A stretch of 7,253 bases of DNA, from contig CALJIF010000011.1 of assembly GCA_937974275.1 (NCBI GenBank), positions 1 through 7,253 on the forward strand, in the 5' to 3' direction. The stretch comes from an uncultured Flavobacteriales bacterium. GTDB lineage: Bacteria > Bacteroidota > Bacteroidia > Palsa-965. Position numbers and translations under genes: made by a program. The notes under the pieces are model-generated. The model was not told the DNA's origin. It did not search any database and saw only the letters and a program-made list of their open reading frames with translations. Of this stretch, positions 1 to 3,927 are shown in pieces (within the stretch, counting starts at the first letter, position 1; each line of letters begins with the position of its first letter).

Positions 1-2
1 GG

Positions 3-90
3 CGGAGACGGCGAGATTCGAACTCGCGATACCCTTTTGGGGTATACACACTTTCCAGGCGTGCTCCTTCAACCACTCGGACACGTCTCC
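3..90 (-). tRNA. tRNA-Ser (anticodon GGA)
   Basis: Read on the minus strand this folds as a class II tRNA. The 7-bp acceptor stem is GGAGACG (90-84) with CGTCTCC (10-4). A 3-bp D-stem (TCC/GGA) follows, then an anticodon stem CACGC/GTGTG with loop CTGGAAA, which places GGA at positions 34-36 (reads UCC and UCU). The variable arm is long (TATACCC/GGGTAT), as expected for serine tRNAs. The T-arm is GCGAG-TTCGAAT-CTCGC and the discriminator base is G at position 3. Positions 2-1 would be CC on this strand, so a CCA tail may be encoded with its A just outside the window; this cannot be decided here. No TAnnTTTG-type promoter lies directly upstream. Instead the 5' flank (91-310) is a tandem array derived partly from the tRNA itself, so transcription probably starts further out. 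Confidence 0.96.
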
Positions 91-115
91 GTATATGTTA
101 CCAACTTTTTATTTT

Positions 116-138
116 CAACTTCTGTTGGTGTGAAGTTG
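116..138. repeat. Inverted repeat in the array spacer, copy 1
   Basis: CAACTTC (116-122) and GAAGTTG (132-138) form perfect 7-bp arms around a 9-base loop. Neither strand has a T-run after the hairpin, so it does not look like an intrinsic terminator. The element lies between the tRNA gene and the first truncated tRNA half. Confidence 0.6.
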
Positions 139-143
139 TGGTT

Positions 144-189
144 GCGTGCTCCTTCTCCCGAATAACTCGGGACACTCGGACACGTCTCC
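144..189 (-). pseudogene. Truncated tRNA-Ser 5' half with palindrome in the D-loop (copy A)
   Basis: On the minus strand, 189-173 is identical to the first 17 bases of the intact tRNA-Ser (GGAGACGTG then TCCGAGTG). Positions 155-144 (GAAGGAGCACGC) match the tRNA from the end of the D-loop to the 5' strand of the anticodon stem. Between them, the three D-loop bases GTT of the intact gene are replaced by a 17-base palindrome at 172-156. After GCACGC the similarity ends, so there is no anticodon, variable arm, T-arm or 3' acceptor strand. It cannot form a tRNA. Whether it has any role in the precursor transcript is unknown. Confidence 0.85.
156..172. repeat. 17-bp palindromic element, first copy
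   Basis: TCCCGAATAACTCGGGA has perfect 6-bp arms TCCCGA/TCGGGA around a 5-base loop. It replaces the AAC (plus-strand reading) found at the same point of the intact tRNA-Ser D-loop, which defines its borders precisely. From general knowledge, short TCCCGA...TCGGGA palindromes recur in many Bacteroidota genomes; that this one belongs to such a family is inference and was not searched. Confidence 0.8.
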
Positions 190-214
190 GTATATGTTAC
201 CAACTTTTTATTTT

Positions 215-237
215 CAACTTCTGTTGGCGTGAAGTTG
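215..237. repeat. Inverted repeat in the array spacer, copy 2
   Basis: This is the 99-bp-offset duplicate of the hairpin at 116-138, with the same 7-bp arms. The only base difference between the copies (T129/C228) falls in the loop, so the stem is intact in both. Confidence 0.6.
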
Positions 238-254
238 TGGTTGCGTGCTCCTTC

Positions 255-271
255 TCCCGAATAACTCGGGA
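255..271. repeat. 17-bp palindromic element, second copy
   Basis: This is identical to the element at 156-172 and sits at the same place in the next 99-bp unit. The palindrome was therefore already present before the unit was duplicated, rather than inserted twice. Confidence 0.8.
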
Positions 272-279
272 CACTCGGA

Positions 280-297
280 CCCCAATTAAAATCGGGG
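280..297. repeat. 18-bp imperfect palindromic insertion
   Basis: CCCCAATTAAAATCGGGG interrupts the outer tRNA-derived unit between CACTCGGA (272-279) and CACGTCTCC (302-310), sequences that are contiguous in the other copies. The arms CCCC/GGGG are perfect and the inner bases partly pair. The insertion also brings four extra bases, CACG (298-301), which repeat the start of the right flank. The left flank does not show the same four bases, so this is not a clean target-site duplication. Confidence 0.75.
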
Positions 298-314
298 CAC
301 GCACGTCTCCAATT

Positions 315-329
315 CCGTTATTTCAACGG
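315..329. repeat. Short hairpin CCGTT/AACGG outside the tRNA array
   Basis: CCGTT (315-319) and AACGG (325-329) pair around ATTTC. On the minus strand it is preceded by GTGCCCC, resembling the start of the 280-297 insertion, so it may be a decayed member of the same palindrome class. There is no T-run after it, so it is a poor candidate for the asparaginase terminator. Confidence 0.4.
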
Positions 330-333
330 GGCA

Positions 334-341
334 CAAATGTA
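334..341 (-). promoter_or_regulatory. Possible -7 promoter element for the tRNA-Ser array
   Basis: The minus strand reads TACATTTG, matching the Bacteroidota -7 consensus TAnnTTTG. It lies about 24 bases upstream of the outermost GGAGACG at 310, a plausible distance for a tRNA promoter. I see no convincing TTG -33 element at the usual spacing, which lowers confidence. If active, it would drive a precursor with a leader of more than 200 bases containing both truncated tRNA halves. Confidence 0.35.
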
Positions 342-373
342 TTAATTAATCGGAATACTTGCGTTTTGGTGCG

Positions 374-1396
374 CTAATTTGTCTGCTCGCCGCGCAAATC
401 CTGCGTCAACTGCTTCTTGATTTTTCCTGCAGGTACATTGCCCAACAAGAACATCAGTTTAGCTACAGCCGCTTCTGTGGTTAAATCAGCGCCGCCAATA
501 ACACCGATCTTATTAAAAGCCGAACTGGTTTCGTAACGTCCTTGTTCAACGGTGCCCTGAGCACATTGCGTGATATTTACAATAATAACACCGCGCTTAA
601 TCGCATTTTTCAGCGCATCAATAAACCAGGTCGCGGTTGTAGCATTACCCGAACCAAACGTTTCCAGTACAATCGCTTTACATCCGGAGTTCAGCACCGC
701 GCTTACCACTGCAGGCGTAATGCCCGGAAATAATTTTAATATCGCAACGGAAGAATCCAGTTTCTGATACACCTTAAGCGCACCTTTCGACTTCCTGCGA
801 ATCGCTTCTTTATTAAAATTAATATGAATGCCCGCTTCAGCTAACAACAGGTAGTTCGGCGATTGAAAAGCACGAAAGTGTTCTGCATTGAACTTGTTGG
901 TGCGATTCCCGCGATACAAGCGGTATTCAAAATACACGCATACTTCAGGAACAATCGGATATTTCTTACCATCCGCTGCCGCAATTTCTACTGCTGTAAT
1001 GAGATTCTCTTTTCCGTCGGTACGAATGGTTCCAATCGGTAATTGTGAGCCCGTAAGAATCACCGGCTTGTTCAAATTCTCCAACAAAAAGCTTAATGCC
1101 GATGCCGTGAATGCCATGGTATCAGAGCCGTGCAGGATAACGAATCCATCGTATTTGTTGTATTGCTTTCCGATTAGTGCCGCCAATTCCAACCAGATTT
1201 TCGGTTCCATGTTCGACGAATCGATGGGCTTACCAAACGAATGCGTATCAATGGTGGCAGGAATTTTATGCAACTCGGGAACTTCATCCAACAGATTGTT
1301 GAAGTTAAACGGCTTCAGCTGCCCGCTTTTCGCATCAGCCACCATTCCTATGGTTCCGCCGGTATAAATCAATAAAACTTTAGGTTGTTTGGCCAT
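374..1396 (-). CDS. ansA: Type I (cytoplasmic) L-asparaginase
   Basis: Hydrolyses L-asparagine to aspartate and ammonia in the cytoplasm. The 340-residue length is close to that of E. coli AnsA, and the type I architecture is clear. YTGGTIGM (residues 11-18) contains the first catalytic Thr at T15. ILHGSDTMAFTASALSF (87-103) carries the second active-site pair. TGSQLP lies at 115-120, and YRGNRTNKF (161-169) includes the expected active-site Lys at K168. The second catalytic Thr of the HGTDT motif is Ser here (S91, followed by D92), a conservative change that keeps the hydroxyl. I chose the ATG at 1396 because the AnsA family begins just before the first beta-strand and because it sits one base after the tatD stop. 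A start at 1441 would add 15 residues overlapping tatD. There is no signal peptide. It is probably co-transcribed and translationally coupled with tatD. No clear terminator follows. Confidence 0.95.
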   Translation of the reverse strand: MAKQPKVLLIYTGGTIGMVADAKSGQLKPFNFNNLLDEVPELHKIPATIDTHSFGKPIDSSNMEPKIWLELAALIGKQYNKYDGFVILHGSDTMAFTASALSFLLENLNKPVILTGSQLPIGTIRTDGKENLITAVEIAAADGKKYPIVPEVCVYFEYRLYRGNRTNKFNAEHFRAFQSPNYLLLAEAGIHINFNKEAIRRKSKGALKVYQKLDSSVAILKLFPGITPAVVSAVLNSGCKAIVLETFGSGNATTATWFIDALKNAIKRGVIIVNITQCAQGTVEQGRYETSSAFNKIGVIGGADLTTEAAVAKLMFLLGNVPAGKIKKQLTQDLRGEQTN

Positions 1397-1397
1397 T

Positions 1398-2171
1398 TTA
1401 TTTTCCAAAAAATCGAATGGAATTTTGTGTTGTTTGTTCAATCACGTCGCGCAGAAAAATACGTTTCACTTCTGATAATTTATCTGCGACATGAGTAACG
1501 TAAGCACTTTCATTGCGCTGACCGCGATGAGGGACAGGAGCCAGGTACGGAGCATCGGTTTCCAACAGGAGGTATTCCATAGGAATGTTTTCTATTGCTG
1601 CAGGCAGTGTAGAATTCTTAAACGTTAACACACCTCCGATTCCCAAATAGAAACCACCGAGATCCACTACTTTTTGTGCTTCTTCCGGACCGTCCGAAAA
1701 ACAATGAAACACGCCGCGCAGTTTGCCGTTTTGTTTTGCTTTTACAATGTCGTAACATTCATTAAACGCATCACGACTGTGAATGGCAATGGGCAAATCG
1801 AACTCCAACGCCCAGTCAATTTGTTGCGCAAACGCTTCTTGTTGCACAGCTAAGGTGGTTTTGTCCCAGTACAGGTCAATGCCGATTTCACCAACGGCGC
1901 AAAACTTCCCCGATTTTAAATATGAGTATACCTGATCCAATTCTTGCTGCACGTCCTCCTGTTTTACGGAACACGGATGCAGTCCCATCATCGGGAAGCA
2001 GTTGTCGGGGTATTGGTTAGCCAATGCAATCAGGTTTTCATGCGATTCGCTGTCAATTGCGGGAAGAAAAATTCGGGTAACGCCGGCAGCAATGGCTCGA
2101 TTGACCATAGCGTCGCGGTCAGTATCGAATTTTGAAGAATATAAGTGGGCGTGGGTGTCTGTTACCTGCAT
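1398..2171 (-). CDS. tatD: TatD-family metal-dependent hydrolase (putative DNase)
   Basis: TIM-barrel hydrolase of the amidohydrolase superfamily; relatives in E. coli (TatD, YcfH, YjjV) are metal-dependent deoxyribonucleases. The 257-residue length is normal. Metal-ligand motifs appear in order: THAHL with H7 and H9, GEIGID with E95, HSRDA with H131, HCFSD with H156, and LETDAPYLAP with D206, followed by the typical HRG segment. The family motif is usually HCFSG or HCFTG; here D follows Ser. The ATG at 2171 is preferred over the TTG at 2177, which would add only two residues. The gene is divergent from the lipoprotein gene and its stop (1400-1398) is one base from the asparaginase start, suggesting an operon. 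A TAGTTTTG box lies at 2182-2175, almost touching the start codon. No substrate can be inferred from the sequence. Confidence 0.95.
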   Translation of the reverse strand: MQVTDTHAHLYSSKFDTDRDAMVNRAIAAGVTRIFLPAIDSESHENLIALANQYPDNCFPMMGLHPCSVKQEDVQQELDQVYSYLKSGKFCAVGEIGIDLYWDKTTLAVQQEAFAQQIDWALEFDLPIAIHSRDAFNECYDIVKAKQNGKLRGVFHCFSDGPEEAQKVVDLGGFYLGIGGVLTFKNSTLPAAIENIPMEYLLLETDAPYLAPVPHRGQRNESAYVTHVADKLSEVKRIFLRDVIEQTTQNSIRFFGK

Positions 2172-2174
2172 GAG

Positions 2175-2182
2175 CAAAACTA
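2175..2182 (-). promoter_or_regulatory. Possible -7 box immediately upstream of tatD
   Basis: The minus strand reads TAGTTTTG, a match to TAnnTTTG, ending four bases before the tatD ATG. If used, transcription would start at or very near the start codon, giving a leaderless or nearly leaderless message. No TTG lies at the normal -33 distance, so this may be a chance match. Confidence 0.3.
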
Positions 2183-2210
2183 ATAATATAGAGTTACACG
2201 CAGTAGTAAT

Positions 2211-2240
2211 TTGTTTGTTAAGGCCATTTAGTTACTTTTG
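2211..2240 (+). promoter_or_regulatory. Bacteroidota-type promoter for the lipoprotein gene
   Basis: TTG at 2211-2213 (-33 element), a 19-base spacer, then TACTTTTG at 2233-2240 (-7 element) match the TTG/TAnnTTTG consensus of Bacteroidota primary sigma factors at the expected spacing. The predicted start is around 2244-2248, leaving an untranslated leader of about 15-20 A-rich bases before the ATG at 2263 and no Shine-Dalgarno sequence. Confidence 0.65.
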
Positions 2241-2262
2241 CAAATCAAATCTAAAACTAACC

Positions 2263-2859
2263 ATGAAAAAAATTACATCATTTGTCACAACGATCATCTT
2301 GGCTATCGGTGTGTCTACGGCTGTTTCTTCTTGCAAAAAAGGGGAAGGTGATCCATTTTTGTCTTTGCAGTCGCGTAAAGCTCGTGTAGCGGGCGAATGG
2401 AAGCTCTCCAAAATGGAAAGTGTTGAAACCATTGGTACAGGAAACTCTGCAACCACGATTACCGGGACGTACGACGGAACAACATTAACACAGGTTGCAA
2501 CTAGCAACAATGTAAGCGTTACAACTACTGATAAATATACAGTAGAGATGACCTTCGAGAAGGATGGTTCGTTTAAATCTGTTTATACAGATAACAATGG
2601 AAATACTCCTCAGGTGACCACTTCTACAGGTGTTTGGAATTTTACAAGTGGCGTAGGAGAATATAAGAATAAGTCACAATTGGTAACATACACCGAGTCT
2701 ATGCAAAGCGGTAACAGCACCACAACATTCGTTGGCAGTGAGCGCCCTACTGCGGTTTATGATATTTACCAGCTGAAAAGTAAAGAAATGATTTTTAAGC
2801 GGAAGGGTAGCGATATGAATTCTACTATCGACGAGACCTCAACGTTTACTGCAAAATAA
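2263..2859 (+). CDS. Lipocalin-like outer-membrane lipoprotein
   Basis: A 198-residue predicted lipoprotein. The N-terminus is a signal peptide (MKKIT, then a hydrophobic stretch) ending in the lipobox VSSC, with the lipidated cysteine at residue 24. The segment after the cysteine (KKGEGD) has charged residues like those that influence surface export in Bacteroidota, but this is only suggestive. Residues 42-50 (KARVAGEWK) resemble the first strand of Bacteroidota lipocalin-like domains. The rest is rich in Thr, Ser and Asn with alternating beta-type segments (for example YTVEMTFEKDGSFKSVY and a later Gly-Val-Trp strand), consistent with a small beta-barrel. An in-frame extension reaches back to 2002 but runs through tatD on the other strand; the lipobox and the promoter at 2211-2240 fix the start at 2263. 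It is a single-gene unit bounded by its own promoter and terminator. No ligand is recognisable. Confidence 0.85.
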   Translation: MKKITSFVTTIILAIGVSTAVSSCKKGEGDPFLSLQSRKARVAGEWKLSKMESVETIGTGNSATTITGTYDGTTLTQVATSNNVSVTTTDKYTVEMTFEKDGSFKSVYTDNNGNTPQVTTSTGVWNFTSGVGEYKNKSQLVTYTESMQSGNSTTTFVGSERPTAVYDIYQLKSKEMIFKRKGSDMNSTIDETSTFTAK

Positions 2860-2878
2860 TTGTAATTGATAATTCTCG

Positions 2879-2909
2879 AAGACCGACGAATCCCTCGTCG
2901 GTCTTTTTT
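2879..2909 (+). terminator. Intrinsic terminator after the lipoprotein gene
   Basis: GACCGACGA (2881-2889) pairs perfectly with TCGTCGGTC (2895-2903) around a 5-base loop. The stem can be extended by AA/TT at its base and is followed by six T residues (2904-2909). It lies 20 bases after the lipoprotein stop and only about 11 bases before the GTG start of the next gene. Confidence 0.92.
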
Positions 2910-2920
2910 ATTTTTATCCT

Positions 2921-3901
2921 GTGGCAAAAGCTCCGTTGAAAGTTTTGGTTGTGCGTTTCAGCTCGATAGGTGATATCGTGCTGACAACACCTGTTGTGCG
3001 ATGTCTTGCGGAACAATTGCAAGCGGAAGTACATTTTGTAACCAAAGAGGCTTTCCGAAATTTGCTTACGGCGAATCCCCACGTGAAACAAATTCACACG
3101 TTTAAAAATTCACTTGGTGAATTAAAGGAAACATTGCGCGCGGAAAATTTCGATTGGATCATCGACCTGCATCGTAACTTGAGATCCTTGCAATTAAAAG
3201 CGATGTTGCGCAAACCATCACGTTCATTTCCAAAACTCAATTGGGAAAAGTGGTTGCTCGTGCAGTTGAAAGTGAATCGAATGCCCAATGTGCACATTGT
3301 AGATCGTTACATGGAAACTGTCCGTCATTTAGGCGTTACCAATGATGGCAAAGGACTCGACTTTTTTATTGATGATGCTTCACGAATGTCGAAAGCTGAT
3401 TTGCCAATAATGCTGCAATCCGGTTTTGTTGCGATTACGGTTGGAGCGAAGTTCGGAACGAAACAATTGCCTGCGGAGAAATTAGCAGCAATCATTAATC
3501 GTGTAGGTAAGCCTGTTGCGTTATTGGGTGGTAAAGAAGATCAAGAACGTGCAGCAAAAATCAAATCATTAATTCACGTACCTGCTGAAGATTTTTGCGG
3601 ACGACTAAGTTTACAACAATCGGCGGCCGTGTTGGAATTGTCGGATGCCGTTATCGCCCACGATACAGGATTGATGCACATTGCGGCGGCTTTGCGAAAA
3701 AAGATATTTTCTGTTTGGGGCAATACAGTTCCTGAATTGGGTATGTATCCGTATTGGCCCGATCCCGCTTCTGAAATAATTGAAGTGAAAAATCTTTCGT
3801 GCCGACCGTGCTCTAAAATCGGGTTTGATACGTGTCCCAAAGGACATTTTCGTTGTATGAATGAAATTAATGAGTCGGCTTTCGATAAACTGAAAAATTG
3901 A
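2921..3901 (+). CDS. GT9 glycosyltransferase (ADP-heptose:LPS heptosyltransferase-like)
   Basis: A 326-residue protein of glycosyltransferase family 9, the family of the LPS core heptosyltransferases WaaC and WaaF. The N-terminal Rossmann domain begins KVLVVRFSSIGDIVLTTP; D18 in SSIGD corresponds to the catalytic aspartate of WaaC. The C-terminal nucleotide-sugar domain includes the GAKFGTKQLP loop (175-184), LLGGKEDQ (201-208) and HDTGLMHIAAAL (247-258), the GT9 donor-site motif. Four cysteines near the end (294, 297, 305, 312; CRPC, TCPKGH, RCM) are a common GT9 tail and may bind metal. There is no signal peptide, so it is probably cytoplasmic or peripheral to the inner membrane. The start is GTG; no ATG precedes the Rossmann strand. 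It begins straight after the terminator of the lipoprotein gene with no visible promoter or ribosome binding site. Donor and acceptor sugars cannot be read from the sequence. Confidence 0.92.
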   Translation: MAKAPLKVLVVRFSSIGDIVLTTPVVRCLAEQLQAEVHFVTKEAFRNLLTANPHVKQIHTFKNSLGELKETLRAENFDWIIDLHRNLRSLQLKAMLRKPSRSFPKLNWEKWLLVQLKVNRMPNVHIVDRYMETVRHLGVTNDGKGLDFFIDDASRMSKADLPIMLQSGFVAITVGAKFGTKQLPAEKLAAIINRVGKPVALLGGKEDQERAAKIKSLIHVPAEDFCGRLSLQQSAAVLELSDAVIAHDTGLMHIAAALRKKIFSVWGNTVPELGMYPYWPDPASEIIEVKNLSCRPCSKIGFDTCPKGHFRCMNEINESAFDKLKN

Positions 3902-3927
3902 CAGTAACTTAAAGGAAATATTCCGGC

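Larger units (their letters stand above)
74..280. repeat. 99-bp tandem repeat, two full copies plus a partial third
   Basis: Copy 1 is 74-172 and copy 2 is 173-271. They differ at one position that I can find (T129 versus C228). A third copy starts at 272 and matches through 280, where it is interrupted by a palindromic insertion; its continuation CACGTCTCC resumes at 302-310. The first 17 bases of each copy are also the 5' end of the adjacent tRNA-Ser gene; for copy 1 they are the real tRNA gene. Each copy also contains a spacer with an inverted repeat (CAACTTC/GAAGTTG), a 12-base match to the anticodon-arm side of the tRNA, and a 17-bp palindrome. The near identity implies recent duplication or ongoing homogenisation. 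Confidence 0.93.
243..310 (-). pseudogene. Truncated tRNA-Ser 5' half with two palindromic insertions (copy B)
   Basis: This has the same organisation as the copy at 144-189 but lies 99 bp further out and carries an extra insertion. On the minus strand, 310-302 gives GGAGACGTG. Then come CGTG (301-298) and an 18-base near-palindrome (297-280), then TCCGAGTG (279-272), the 17-base palindrome (271-255) and GAAGGAGCACGC (254-243). The tRNA 5' half is therefore split twice. This is the outermost unit; its upstream flank (311 onward) differs from that of the other two and contains a promoter-like -7 box, so it may mark the original 5' junction of the tRNA gene. Confidence 0.82.

Noticed and set aside
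116..138. Spacer hairpin as a terminator of the tRNA or asparaginase transcript
   Set aside because: On the minus strand it is followed by A-rich sequence and on the plus strand by mixed sequence; no T-run is present.
74..310. CRISPR-like array
   Set aside because: The repeats are directly adjacent 99-bp units without unique spacers, and no cas gene is present.
1..310. Integrated element attachment site at the tRNA
   Set aside because: tRNA-based attachment sites usually duplicate the 3' end of the gene; here only the 5' half is repeated and there is no integrase in the window.
138..377. A 79-codon plus-strand open frame across the tRNA-side repeats
   Set aside because: Its protein repeats ACSFSRITRDTRT simply because it reads the 99-bp tandem units; there is no promoter, leader or protein-like composition, and the sequence is explained by tRNA-derived repeats.
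888..1367. A 159-codon plus-strand open frame opposite the asparaginase gene
   Set aside because: It is the reverse of a well-supported AnsA reading frame and its translation shows no recognisable domain.
2002..2262. N-terminal extension of the lipoprotein gene
   Set aside because: The extension lies antisense to tatD, and the signal peptide, lipobox and promoter place the start at 2263.
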